DNA of 64,000 nucleotides from Homarus americanus (taxonomy: Eukaryota; Arthropoda; Malacostraca; Decapoda; Nephropidae), in contig NW_024737068.1 in NCBI RefSeq assembly GCF_018991925.1, positions 11,117,676 through 11,181,675 on the forward strand. Reading direction: 5' to 3'. The stretch's first letter is position 1; each line of letters starts with the position of its first letter. The notes under the pieces were generated by a model, which ran no database searches, had not been told where the DNA came from, and saw nothing but the letters and a program-made list of their open reading frames with translations. Made by a program: the position numbers and the translations under genes. This document shows positions 47,055 through 58,721 of this stretch, in pieces.

Positions 47055-48733
47055 ATGTGTCCCCCAAAGAAAGAGTCCCCCCAAGATAGTGTGTTACCTC
47101 AAGACAGTGTGTTACCCTCAAGCCAGTGTTTACCCTCAAGACAGTGTGTTACCCTCAAGACAGTGTGTTACCCTCAAGACAGTGTGTTACCCCTCAAGAC
47201 AGTGTGTTACCCTCAAGACAGTGTGTTACCCTCAAGACAGTGGTTACCCCTCAAGACAGTGTGTTACCCTCAAGACAGTGTGTTACCTCAAGACAGTGTG
47301 TTACCCTCAAGACAGTGTTACCCTCAAGACAGTGTGTTACCCTCAAGACAGTGTGTTACCCCAGACAGTGTGTTACCCCTCAAGACAGTGTGTTACCCTC
47401 AAGACAGTGTGTTACCCCTCAAGAGTGTTACCCCTCAAGACAGTGTCCCCTCAAGACAGTGTGTTACCCAACAGTGTTACCCTCAAGACAGTGTGTTACC
47501 CTCAAGACAGTGTGTTACCCCAAGACAGTGTGTTACCCCTCAAGACAGTGTGTTACTCCTCAAGACAGTGTGTTACCCCTCAAGACAGTGTGTTACCCCT
47601 CAAGACAGTGTGTTACTCCTCAAGACAGTGTGTTACCTCAAGACAGTGTGGTTACCTCAAGACAGTGTGTGTTACCCTCAAGACAGTGTGTTACCCCTCA
47701 AGACAGTGTGTTACCCTCAAGACAGTGTGTTACCCCTCAAGACAGTGTGTACCCCTCAGACAGGCAGGTTACCCTCAAGACAGTGTGTTACTCCCTCAAG
47801 ACAGTGTGTTACCCTCAAGACAGTGTGTTACCCTCAAGACAGTGTGTTACCCAAGACAGTGTTATCTCAAGACAGTGTGTTACCCTCAAGACAGACAGTG
47901 TGTTACCTCAAGACAGTGTGTTACCCCTGTGTTACTCCCTCAAGACAGTGTGTTACCCTCAAGACAGTGTGTTACCCTCAAGACCCCTCAAGACAGTGTG
48001 TTACCCCTCAAGACAGTGTGTTACCCCTCTGACAGTGAAGTACTCCCTCAAGACAGTGTGTTACCCTACTACCCTCAAGACAGTGTGTTACCAAGACAGT
48101 GTGTTACCTCACAGACAGTGTGTTACCCCTCAAGACAGTGTGTTACCCCTCAAGACAGTGTTACCTCAAGACAGTGTTACCCCTCAAGACAGTGTGTGTT
48201 ACTCCCCAAGACAGTGTGCAGTGTGGTTACCCCAAGACAGTGTGTTACTCCCCAAGACAGTGTGTTACCTCAAGACAGTGTACACCCTCAAGACAGTGTG
48301 TTGGCACCTCAAGACAGTGTGTTACTCCTCAAGACAGTGTGTTACTCCCTCAAGACAGTGTGTACCTCAAGACAGTTACCCCTCAAGACAGTGTGTTACC
48401 CAAGACAGTGTACAGTGTGTTACCCTCAAGACAGTGTGTTACCCCAAGACCCTCAAGACAGTGTGTTACCTCAAGACAGTGTGTTACCCCTCAAGACAGT
48501 CAAGAGGTGTGTTACCCTCAAGACATGTGTTACTCCCTGCAGGTGTTACCCTCAAGACAGTGTACAGCTCACCTCAAGACAGTGTGTTACCCCCAAGACA
48601 GTGTGTTACCCCTCAAGACAGTGTGTTACCCTCAAGACAGTGTGTTACCCCTCAAGACAGTGTGTTACCCCTCAAGCCAGTGTGTTACCCCTCAAGACAG
48701 TGTGTTACCCCTCAAGACAGTGTGTTACCCCTA
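47055..48733. repeat. 19/20-bp minisatellite, about 1.68 kb
   Basis: The unit is CAAGACAGTGTGTTACCCT or the same with one more C, roughly 85 copies. Truncated units, fused units and single-base variants (CCAAG, TACTCCT) are interspersed without an obvious higher-order period. The unit lacks stops in all three plus-strand frames. Since its length is not a multiple of three, reading frames of 325, 539 and 567 codons result that cycle through QDSVLP, SRQCVT and LKTVCYP. These are artefacts. Confidence 0.97.
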
Positions 48734-48866
48734 GATGGTTGCTAACAAGGGACACACCTCCTCACTCTCTCAGTATCGACAGCCGCTGGTGATGAACATC
48801 CAGGTAGTAGCCTCATACATCCTCACACACGGAGCCCGATGTAAACACAGTCGGATCGTTCTATGT

Positions 48867-48868
<2 letters not shown>

Positions 48869-48950
<82 letters not shown>
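48869..48950. repeat. (GA)n microsatellite, 82 bp
   Basis: Pure run between the 19/20-bp array and satellite array 2. Confidence 0.95.
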
Positions 48951-48953
<3 letters not shown>

Positions 48954-49016
48954 CGACCAACATCGTACTATTAAACAAACTTTTGCTACCCCGTTACTAC
49001 AACACCATCCTCGCCT

Positions 49017-49395
49017 CAGATTCTCAAAGGTTCGCAAACTCATTCTTACCCCAAACTGGAGACGTCAGTTACCTCCAAAAGAAAGATGGACTCTCAATAT
49101 TCATTTTTCTCTTAACTGAAGATATTTGAGGGGGGTCTAATTGCCTCACTTATGCTTGGACAAAAAATTAAGTTGATGGAAGTTCAAAGTTTCCAACAAT
49201 AAATTTCCGCGTAATTGAAGATTTCAGGACGAATCTGAGTGGCTCACTTAGGAGATGGATTCACAAAGTCTCGTATGTAGGATAATTTTTTCCCCTTAAT
49301 TGTAGACGTGTGAAGGCCTCAAGCTGACTCACTGATGCTGTAAAACAAAGATGGATTCTCAAAAACTCTTACCTTTAAAAAAAATTCCCATACTA
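49017..49395 (+). repeat. 85-bp degenerate satellite, array 2
   Basis: Monomers begin at about 49019, 49088, 49178, 49257 and 49353. Each starts GGATTCTCAAAG or a variant, continues through a TTTTTCTCTTAACTGAAGA-like middle, and ends with CTAATTGCCTCACTTATG-like sequence. Same order, orientation and monomer size (70-96 bp) as array 1 at 19185-19760. Confidence 0.65.
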
Positions 49396-50029
49396 TATAT
49401 ATGAGAAGGCATTTAGGGATGTCAAAATGGTACTGAGACATTGTTAAATTTGGTTCCATTTCTTCAAGCATTCCCAGTTATGGCGAAAACAACTTTTTGA
49501 TACGCAGCGTAAGTGAGCGATGATATTCTGATAAGCTATTAATGGACTTTAGCCACTACCTGTAATCAACTCACCTGTAATTAAACCTCTACACCTGTAC
49601 CATAATCATGTTCCTCTACTTATATTTCTTAATCAAATATCTGACTGATTTTAAAAGTCAATAATTGACAATTTTTACTTCAATATTCAAGCAACTTACA
49701 AATGTATCCTATCATTATTACTATTATGATATCATCTCAGTTATATCACTATGGTATAACATGAACTGCATACTATCACAACAATTACATGATATCATTT
49801 TTAACTACAACCATACGAAACACACTGAAATTATGTGATATCATAGTAACAAAAGTATACGATAGCGTTCCAACAATAATTATGTCACTTCAACCAAATT
49901 ATGTCATTTCAGATGTACGATATCATTGCACCGATACGATATCACGCTTCGTACTGCGATAACATAGGCAATCTCAACATGTCACCCCTTCCTTCCGCAA
50001 ATGGTGTGTAGTGACCCGGTCAGCCATTA

Positions 50030-50032
<3 letters not shown>
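49396..50032. repeat. Spacer with GATATCAT-rich part
   Basis: Between 49725 and 49955 five GATATC words occur, mostly as ATGATATCAT or CGATATCA, with intervening ACAACAATTA-like pieces. This suggests a decayed short array. The first 300 bp are unremarkable. Confidence 0.45.

Positions 50033-50104
<72 letters not shown>
50033..50104. repeat. (GT)n microsatellite
   Basis: 72-bp run. Confidence 0.95.
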
Positions 50105-50106
<2 letters not shown>

Positions 50107-50308
50107 CTCAATAGTTGTTGGACTGTAGTTGACTTAGTGCTGAAGTTCATGATCTGTTATGCCTGTGTGTCTCTGTGTCTCTAATTCTGTGTGTATATCA
50201 ATCTGTCTGTCACTACATCTTTGTCTGTCTGTATATCTATTTGTCTGCCTCTGTCTGTCTCTCCCTATCTGTTTATGCCTGTCTGTTTCTTATATAATGA
50301 CTGACTAC

Positions 50309-50310
<2 letters not shown>

Positions 50311-50348
<38 letters not shown>

Positions 50349-50362
50349 TGTGTGTGTGTGTG
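50311..50362. repeat. (GT)n microsatellite, interrupted
   Basis: GT run with one TATG interruption. Confidence 0.9.
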
Positions 50363-50444
50363 CGTGTTCGTACGTGAAGTTTGGTACGACTATATTAAAG
50401 TTACTATGTTATATTAAAGCATATGACCCTAATATTAAGCAATG

Positions 50445-50660
50445 GCACATCATGTTATTATAAGGTACACAGCCCATCATGTTATTATACGATAAATATT
50501 ATACGGTTCACGACACATCATGTTACTGCACGGTACAAGACACATCACGTTATTATACGGTACACAACCCATCATGTTATTATACGGTACAAGACACATA
50601 ATGTTACTGTACGGTACACGACCCATCATGTTATTACAGGATACACGGCAGCCATCACCT
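50445..50660. repeat. 27-bp minisatellite
   Basis: The unit is CATCATGTTATTATACGGTA followed by CACGACC or CAAGACA. These two ends alternate over the later copies, giving a 54-bp dimer. About seven copies. One unit near 50490 is lengthened by an internal duplication. The plus-strand frame shows a nine-residue repeat (TTHHVIIRY), which is a by-product of 27 = 9 x 3. Confidence 0.9.
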
Positions 50661-50870
50661 TATATTACAATTGTGTAGGAAAATCTGGCTGCCGGTCCTG
50701 AAGTTTGGGGCCGTTCGCGCAAGCTTAAAGTATTACGGGCGACAGTTACGGACGTGTAAATAAAGTGCAAACATTTAGTGACCTGTAAACCAAGTGTAAG
50801 AGGTTCTCAGTGGACGGAGTTCCTGTTAGCGAGACGATTTAATTGATTCACCGCTTATTTCCGTCCAGAA

Positions 50871-50914
50871 CCACCCCCCCCCCTCCAAAAAAAAGGGGGG
50901 GTGGGTGGGTGGGT
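50871..50914. repeat. C-tract, A-tract, G-tract with hairpin potential
   Basis: About eleven C, CTCC, eight A, seven G, then GGGT units. The C and G runs can pair across the A loop. Confidence 0.85.
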
Positions 50915-51330
50915 GGGGATGACGCAGGAGGAGGAGGATGAGGAAGTAGAAGGGGCATAAGAAGAGGGGGGGAAGGAGATGAAGAAAGAGGAGAAGGAAT
51001 GGGAGGAAGAGAAGGAAGTAGAAGATGGCGAGAAGAGGGAAGAGGAAGAGGAGGTTAAAAAAAGCATTGGAAGTGAGAGAAGAAGGGAAAGGAGAAGTAG
51101 AAGTAACAGAAACATGAGGAGGAGGAAGCAGAAGAACGACTAGAAGGAGGCAGAAGAAACAGGACATCATAAAGAGGAAGAGGAGGAGGAAAAGAAGAAC
51201 AAATGAAACGAATAAGAAGAGGCATAAGAAATGGAAGGAAAAGAAATACAAAGAAAATTTAATGAGGAGAAGGAAATGAAAAAAAAAGAGAGGAGAAAAT
51301 AACACATGAAAATGAGAAGAAGAAGAACAA
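50915..51330. other. Polypurine stretch, about 400 bp
   Basis: GAGGAG/GAAGAAG-dominated plus strand with few pyrimidines. No coding evidence. Confidence 0.7.
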
Positions 51331-51484
51331 ACTAAGGAATATAAGAAAGTGTAGAGAGGAATACGATAATGTTGTGTTGTGCGGCTGGAGGAAGATGTTG
51401 TTGGAGAGTTGGGTGTGGAGCCTCGGGGAGCAGAAGCAGGTAATCTGAGACGTTTTGTTGTGAAACTTTCTTGTTGAGGATTGT

Positions 51485-51490
51485 GTGGCT

Positions 51491-51536
<46 letters not shown>
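51485..51536. repeat. (CT)n microsatellite
   Basis: 52-bp run. Confidence 0.95.
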
Positions 51537-51539
<3 letters not shown>

Positions 51540-52259
51540 CTTTACACCTCCTCGCTACTTATTTTCAGTATATGTGTACTTGTAAATGTGCTTTTTCTAT
51601 ATGTATGCATGAGCGTGTATGAACGTGTGTGTACTATACGCGCATACACACACACACACACAGGAACTACCAGTGCAACTATTTGTCTATGCATGAAAAT
51701 GCCATATACGGGTTATCACAGCAGGTTCTAAATATAAGAGCGTCCATCTGCACATAAACGACCACTCGTGGATAAGGCTCAGGCTATCACTGTAAAATTT
51801 AAAACTCCACTTAAATCTGAGTTCCATCTGTATGCATCCTTGTCCGTCCATTCCCGAATTGTTTATTTACTTAAGTCAAACACCTTCTGTAGGTAAGACT
51901 GACCAACAGACTATAATCGTCTGTTTACTAAATCTGATTATTTTTTAAATTCTGACTTTCGTCTGTGTGTCAGTCTTTCCATAAGAAGTTGTCTGTCTGT
52001 TAACTTAAATCCGAATATCTCTGAAAATTGGTCGACCATTCTGCAACTGTTTCTTAACCCGAATTCACTAAAAACTGCCTGAATGCGTCTACACACACAC
52101 ACTGCCTCAAGACCTTCTCTTACTCTTCATAGTTTTCAACAGTATACTATATATTATCTTACATAACCTAAATATAAATTCTATATGTACATTTTTCCTT
52201 ATTACAGGAAAGATCTAACATGTTAATTAACAACATTAAAATACACCTAAGTACACATG
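51537..52259. other. Gene-less spacer
   Basis: Repeated GTCTGT words near 51900-52010 may be a decayed short array. Nothing else recognised. Confidence 0.45.
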
Positions 52260-52432
52260 GGTACACAAGAAGGCAGTGTGATTGGCACTACAATCAACCG
52301 GCTTCACATCTTCAACTTTGAAATTGAGTACATGACCACAGTTGGATGAACCAAGAATAACCCGGATGCGAACCAGCTACCCTTAGGACAAGAGGCGAGC
52401 GTAGAAGCCACTCACCCACTGTAATATCTATA
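52260..52432 (-). mobile_element. tRNA-derived SINE
   Basis: The minus strand starts GTGGGTGAGTGGC (A-box-like), then CTCGCCTCTTGTCC, and GGTTCGCATCC (one mismatch to the B-box consensus) about 30-40 bp on. The body following the head runs through ACTGTGGTCATGTACTC and GCCAATCACACTGCC to about 52260. The CGCTCGCCTC...TGT... motif is shared with the SINE at 62335, suggesting related tRNA heads. No clear target duplication or A tail. Confidence 0.55.
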
Positions 52433-52671
52433 TTAAAACTCTCTTCTCAGCATTAGATTAATCCTCGACATATTAAAGTAAATATAATATGTTCTTGGCG
52501 TCTGTTCGTTTTTATCATGCTAAAAGAAGGAATTTTTTAACATGGTAAGTAACAGGAGTGACCATCATGTTAATACTGCAGAGTGAGCGTGCTGGACCAT
52601 GCCCACTCACTTACTTACTTATTCAACACTCTTATAAAGTTAAAGTAGGACGTCCAGTTCATTAAACTCCT

Positions 52672-53300
<629 letters not shown>

Positions 53301-53640
53301 TACTTACTCGCTCACTCTCTCTCTCTCCCTCCTTCCTTCCTCTCTCCTTTGCCCCCTTAATCTTACCTTACCCTCATCCTCTTTCATACCCCCCTACCTC
53401 ACCCCTTACTTCTCTCTCCCTCACTCTTCTCCCCCTACCATCACCCGTACTCTCCCTTCCCTACCGTCACCCTTACTTTCTCCCTTCCCTACATCCCTCC
53501 CATTCACTCTCCCTGCCTTAAACCGCCCCTCTCTCCTCCCTCATTCTCCACTCACTACCCTCGCCCCCCTCCTGTCTACCCTCACCATTCTATCCTCTCC
53601 CTCACTCTTCCCTCTCCCTTACTCTCCCTCAGTCACCCAG
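53301..53640. other. Pyrimidine-rich stretch
   Basis: CTCCCT/CTTACT-rich plus strand without a strict unit. Confidence 0.65.
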
Positions 53641-53777
53641 AAGGTAATCGCAGCCTTACACGTCCTAAGATTAACCAATAAATCCCTTAGCTAATCAGAC
53701 TTACCAGGCGAGTTAAGGGGATTACTTTACATTTTATTGATAGTGGATTTTTCCTCTCGGTTAGGATTATGTTTCAC

Positions 53778-53938
53778 TTTGGGATTTACTTGGGATTCAC
53801 CTGGGATATACCTGGGATTCACTTATGATTCACCTGGGATTCACTCGGGATTCACCTGGGATATACCTGGGATATACCTGGGATTCACTTATGATTCACC
53901 TGGGATTCACTTGGGATTCACCTGGGATTCACTCGGGT
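53778..53938. repeat. 11-bp minisatellite with 66-bp higher-order unit
   Basis: The unit is GGGATTCACCT with GGGATATACCT and TATGATTCACC variants, about 14 copies. The TATGATT variant recurs 66 bp (six units) apart at 53824 and 53890 in the same neighbourhood. One frame reads as an eleven-residue repeat (FTWDSPGIYLG), an artefact of 33-bp phasing. Confidence 0.9.
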
Positions 53939-54104
53939 TACATATGATGAAGTAAAATAAAAGCTTCTTGTTTGTTTAATGTTTGATAAAGTTAATTTGA
54001 AAATAATACATCAGAATTTTTGCATTTCCATTTATCTATCGATCTATCCATCTATCTATGCATGTATAGTATGTTTGGATAAATAAATGCCATCAGTATA
54101 TCAG

Positions 54105-54140
<36 letters not shown>

Positions 54141-54200
54141 CACTGTACCACCACCACCACCACCACTCCTACCATGACCCTCACCACCACCACCACCACC
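54105..54200. repeat. (CA)n followed by (CCA)n
   Basis: CA at 54105-54139 and CCA units at 54149-54167 and 54181-54200. Confidence 0.95.
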
Positions 54201-54358
54201 GTGTATTACCTCCCTGTAACACGTAAGCTACAGTTTTTAATTAGAGGTCGTATTTGTGGACTGCGTGTTGGTGTTTGCCTGTCTTGTTTGGCCTGCCAAC
54301 CTGCTACCTCCCGCTGTTTACCTCGTCATTACCTCCCGCACCACCAGCTCACTCACTG

Positions 54359-54725
54359 GTCAGAGGTTATGGGTTATGGGTCACTGGTCAGGGGTCATAG
54401 GTCAGGGTTATAGGTCAGGGTCACAGGTCAAAGGGTCATAGGTCATGGGTCACAGGTCAGGGTAGTCATGGGTCACAGGTCAGGGGTCATAGGTTAGGGT
54501 CACAGGTCAAAGGGTCATAGGTCAGGGTTACAGGTCATGGGTCACAGGTCAGGGTTACAAGTCATGGGTCACAGGTCAGGGGTCATAGGTTAGGGTCACA
54601 GATCAAAGGGTCATAGGACAGGGTTACAGGTCATGGGTCACAGGTCAGGGTTACAGGTCATGGGTCACAGGTGAAGGGTCACAGATCAAGAGGTCATACG
54701 TCACAAGTCAGGGGTCACAGGTCAA
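54359..54725 (+). repeat. GGTCA half-site array
   Basis: About 35 copies of AGGTCA or GGGTCA in 367 bp, in one orientation, separated mostly by 2-6 bases (CAC, TA, TCATG). AGGTCA is the classical nuclear-receptor half-site. Direct repeats with various spacings are present. It may simply be a minisatellite whose unit happens to match. Confidence 0.85.
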
Positions 54726-55652
54726 GAATTTGCAAATCAGAGCGAGATTAATAAAAGCTTGATATAAGTAATTGATAATGAACACGGGGCCCCCGGTGCC
54801 AGGTACGCTCACCAGTTTTATTATTCAGTAACAAAATATTCAAATATTAATCAGCTTATGCACAATATGAAATATATATGCGGTTACCTACAACTACTTA
54901 TTAAAACATTGTAGAGTAATGTATATTTTCAGCAGTATATAGTTTATTCCGAGAATCAGAGGTGTATATCAGGCAGGTAAGCACACAGGTGGGTTGGAGG
55001 GAGTCAGTATCACACAACACAGACTCAATTACACGCAACACGGCGCCAGTGTATACCTGCCACCCGTCACCGTCTGGGTAGGAGGTGGGTCTTTCTCTCA
55101 TATCCTACTCTTAGTCATGAATACACATACATTCGGTAACCAGTCATGACTTAACCTAACCTAACCAATCAATTCTATTAACCAAATATCAACCTCAATC
55201 ACCTCAACTCCTAATCATCCCGACCCATCAAAGGGTAACACCTGTAACAACTAAATACCATCAACACCCAATCACCAATAATATCACAAGACCAACCGTT
55301 TAATAGCCCCCATCCATCAAAAATCAGTTTCCGATGTCTGTCAATTCCCCCAAATTACCTTCTGTCGATATTCTGCTGATACTCTTAACCCCACGTGACC
55401 ACTCTCAATACATCTACAAGGAGAGAGAAGGAAAACAAATTTTGTCTGAGTGTACCGCCGGGTCTTCTTACGGAGTCACTGAAGAGGCCTCCAATTATAT
55501 TAAGTAACCCTTTCGTTACGTTTTTATCTTTCATATTTGTTTATTCTCTCTTTGTTAGTCTGTTTATGTGTCTGTCTATACATTAGTTTGTTTATGATTG
55601 ATTTTATCTGCTTCTCTCTCTGCCACGTAAGGAATAAACAACAAATTAAATT
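54726..55652. other. Spacer
   Basis: Contains two or three CCTAA units near 55150 and a GGGGCCCCCGG palindrome-like word at 54786. No element recognised. Confidence 0.5.

Positions 55653-55700
<48 letters not shown>
55653..55700. repeat. (GA)n microsatellite
   Basis: 48-bp run. Confidence 0.95.
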
Positions 55701-55702
<2 letters not shown>

Positions 55703-56028
55703 ATGATGGTCTGTAATGAGCGGCTCAATTATCCTCCCAGCTACTAATAACACTAATAACGCTCACTTTTATACCTAATGTAATAGCGAGTCGGTGATGA
55801 ATTTTATTATGGGCGGATGATAACATGAGGTGTTATACTATAGAGGTGTTATTAAATACAGGTGTGTTATACAAAGTTGTTATCATTCAGATGTGTTATC
55901 GAAGTGAGGCGTGACCAGAGACATATTACTTGATCTGAAGGTGAAATTACTCTTCCAAGAACTAAACAACAACAACAACGAAAATCAGTGGAACGATAAA
56001 ATAATTCAACGTCTTCCCGCCCCTACCC
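55701..56028. other. Gene-less spacer
   Basis: GGTGTTAT words recur near 55830-55890. Nothing else recognised. Confidence 0.45.
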
Positions 56029-56103
56029 CCTCCCTCCAACTCATCCCCTCCCTCCCACTCATCCCCTCCCTCCCACTCATCCCCTCCCTCCCTCTCATCC
56101 CCC
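56029..56103. repeat. 18-bp minisatellite, 4 copies
   Basis: The unit is CTCCCTCCCACTCATCCC. Confidence 0.95.
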
Positions 56104-56465
56104 ACAAAAAAGTTAAATCAAGTACTAGAACTGTACACGGATAATTATTATATTCTTCTACACTAACGAAGCTAATAATATTTGGGGAACTACTCTTGTG
56201 TAATTAATTCTGTGGTTCCATGAAACTATTCCTCCATGATTCGTTTAATAGTAAAAGCCTTTAAGTGTCGTCTTCCGGGAAACCAGTAACTCAGCATAAA
56301 AAAAAACTGTGGCGACACAAAGGACATTTTTAATTCCTCAAACTCGCTTTTTTTCCGACTCACGTGTAATATTTAATGGAATTTTTTGTTTTTCCTTTTC
56401 TTCCGCCATTTTAAGCGGTGAGAAAAAGTAAACAGTGGTGATTTTCTCAGTAATATGATACTCAC

Positions 56466-56523
56466 CGTTAGTCAGTTGCTCGCCCAGGGGGATGAGCAGG
56501 GGTACCAACACATTCACCGCCAT
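56466..56523 (-). CDS. Candidate first coding exon (unidentified)
   Basis: Minus-strand ATG at 56523 in a strong start context (CTAAGATGG) opens MAVNVLVPLLIPLGEQLTN, 19 codons plus one base. It is followed directly by GTGAGTAT, a consensus splice donor. The peptide has a hydrophobic N-terminal stretch. The frame stays open beyond the donor to 56338, where a second ATGGCGG (56409, MAEEKEKQKIPLNI) is itself followed by GTGAGT. I do not recognise the protein and found no second exon upstream or downstream. The ATGGCGG context also fits a YY1-type promoter element. This is an inference from start and donor signals only. Confidence 0.25.
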
Positions 56524-57147
56524 CTTAGCTCTTCAGTTCCCCTGTCGTCCCTCTTCTGTTATGTTGACAAGCCTGGAAGGTGTAAACAATTCCGACATTA
56601 ATGAGAGGAACGTATACTGCTCATACTATTTTTTTTTAATTATCTGAAATATAAGAAGTTGATGCCGTTAACACTCACATATAATTAACCTGGACACATA
56701 TCTGGCAATTATTATACATGTCCGATAATTCAATATATTAGAGAAATTATCGCTAAGTAATACATGTATCAACAAATAAATAAATAATTCAATCCTTAAC
56801 AAAGTCAATTAACAAGAAAAAAACAGGAAGTGGATTTTTTTCAACTTCGTTTTATTATTTTTCCACGGCCTGAGAAATAGTTTATTTCGATGGCAAGGTG
56901 ATCATATATCTCTCTCTCTTTCTCTCACTTTCAGTCAATCTCTATCTCTTTGTTTTTACCTCATTTCATATTATATCAGTTTTTTGTTTTTTCCCGTTTA
57001 TTAATTTTTCTCACTTAGTTTTTCTGTCTGTGCTTTTTTTTTATTTCTTTACATATCTATTCCTAAATTTTGTCTGTCTGTCTGTCTTTGTGGTGTACAT
57101 TCGATCTATTTACTGTACATATATTCCCCCTCATTTCGTCTACCTGT
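56524..57147. other. Spacer
   Basis: If the exon at 56466 is real, 56524-56620 would hold its 5' leader and promoter. No TATA or CCAAT box is obvious there. The remainder is AT-rich. Confidence 0.35.
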
Positions 57148-57164
57148 CTTTGTGTGTGTGCGTG

Positions 57165-57205
<41 letters not shown>

Positions 57206-57210
57206 ATGTG
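57148..57210. repeat. (GT)n with GCGT interruptions
   Basis: Imperfect run. Confidence 0.9.
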
Positions 57211-57999
57211 TACTCCACTCACTATGTCCATCTGACAGTGAAAACCTTGCAATAAATATCTCAGCACATCATTACGGCTGAGAAGTGAACCATTACCGAC
57301 AATATACTCCAAACAATACACACGCACCTGAGTCAGTATCCCCTCAGCCTAGATAACTTTAACACAGCAACAATAAATCGCCCTTTTTTTTATTTAATTA
57401 TTTTATTTATGTAACCCCAAAAATACACTGTTTATCGTTTGAGGTTTATTTACGTATACACAGATGAGATACTTGGGTCTTAAAATCCTAACGTGGTGGA
57501 AGTTGCCAGTTGTTGTTTTATGGGGGAATTTTAGGCCATGGTTATATGATAATTGCTCTTCATTACTCCGCCTCCTTCCCCCACACACACACAGTTCCAC
57601 AGAGAGTTATCGGTTGTTGCTTTACGGTGGTACAGTCATCTACTACACTGTACACCTTTCTCTTCACTATCTTTCCTTTCCGTTGTTTATGTATAACAAT
57701 ATATATATATATAGACGGGACACTTCTCTCTCTGGACCCTAACATGCACGGTTTACCAGTTGTTATTTTCCAGTTTTAAATGTCATAAAACAATACAAAA
57801 CATAAAACAATGACTGGATGGAAATTTTGGCAAAGTTTTATCTGATTAGAGGAAAAAGGACGTAAAGCTTTTTGAATCAGTCGAGGAATATTTTTTGCTT
57901 AGTTTTGTTTGAACAGTAAAATGTAAACTTTAAAAAAAAATACGAACGCTTGATGATGACATTCTTTTTTATTTTCTGTGTTGAAACTTAAGTTTTTTG

Positions 58000-58030
<31 letters not shown>

Positions 58031-58307
58031 ATGGAAAAAATCTATACATGTGTACTCAGCACCCACTAATACGAGTATGTAGTGTACGACTTCAACCATC
58101 TATAGTGCCCAGGGCCAGGGTTGACTAACACGATAGTTATAGTGACGACAACTCTTGCGTATCTCCAAAAGATAATAGAGTCCGTGTGAGCTTGATAATT
58201 GGCGATTCATTCATTAACAGTTCGTACAGCGACCGCAAGTTGAGTTCAGTAAGATAACGCCAGAGAGAGTTTTGGTGTATTTGTTTAGATTCTTCACTCG
58301 ACCAATC
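57211..58307. other. Gene-less spacer
   Basis: Contains (TA)n near 57700 and (GT)n at 58003-58030. Three similar words (CCAGTTGTTGTTTTA at 57507 and variants near 57611 and 57757) may be chance. Confidence 0.45.
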
Positions 58308-58354
58308 ACAGTGCATGGAACAAAACACTGAAGGAATATTAACCAATCACAAGT
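58308..58354 (+). promoter_or_regulatory. Paired CCAAT boxes
   Basis: GACCAATCACAG (58310) and TAACCAATCACAAG (58340) both fit the NF-Y consensus RRCCAATSR, lie 31 bp apart in the same orientation, and precede the ATG at 58396 by 45-90 bp. This is the usual distance for a CCAAT-type promoter. No TATA box was identified. Confidence 0.35.
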
Positions 58355-58395
58355 TACCCAGCCGATGAAACATAAGCAGTCACACGTAAGACACT

Positions 58396-58515
58396 ATGGA
58401 GGGTCAAGGAGTAAAGAAAAGGCGGCTTAATTTTTCCAATGAGGAGATTTTCGTGATAGTCAGTGACCTTCACCTCACATCTCTCCCCGACTCCCTCCCA
58501 TCACTCTTCCTATAA
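58396..58515 (+). CDS. Short ORF starting like a Myb/SANT-like domain
   Basis: The ATG has A at -3 and G at +4. The 39-codon frame begins MEGQGVKKRRLNFSNEE; its KKRRLNFSNEEIFVIVSDL stretch matches the pattern with which many Myb/SANT-like DNA-binding domains open (basic run, then N-F-S/T-x-x-E-(I/L)-x-x-L-V). These domains are common in transposon-related and regulatory proteins of arthropods. The domain would need about 60 more residues, but similarity stops after VSD and the frame ends at 58513. So this is a truncated pseudogene, an exon whose donor I cannot place, or chance. Two CCAAT boxes lie just upstream. Confidence 0.3.
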   Translation: MEGQGVKKRRLNFSNEEIFVIVSDLHLTSLPDSLPSLFL

Positions 58516-58721
58516 CCTTCCACCCAACACACATCCCTCACTACCTCTATATATACCTACACCCAAGGAGCAAAATAACCGGTTTCGCAATGCTAAATAC
58601 GAGACACAAAGTATCTAATTGCTATTCGAAAGTGACATGGATTAACAAGCACTGTTAAGCAATACTTTCGCCATAAAATCATGGTGAGTAAAATAATTTT
58701 GCATTATTATCCTGGAAGGAA

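Noticed and set aside
47055..48792. Three overlapping long ORFs with Cys/Gln/Val repeats
   Set aside because: All three frames are open because the 19/20-bp unit has no stops; frame switches follow the unit length.
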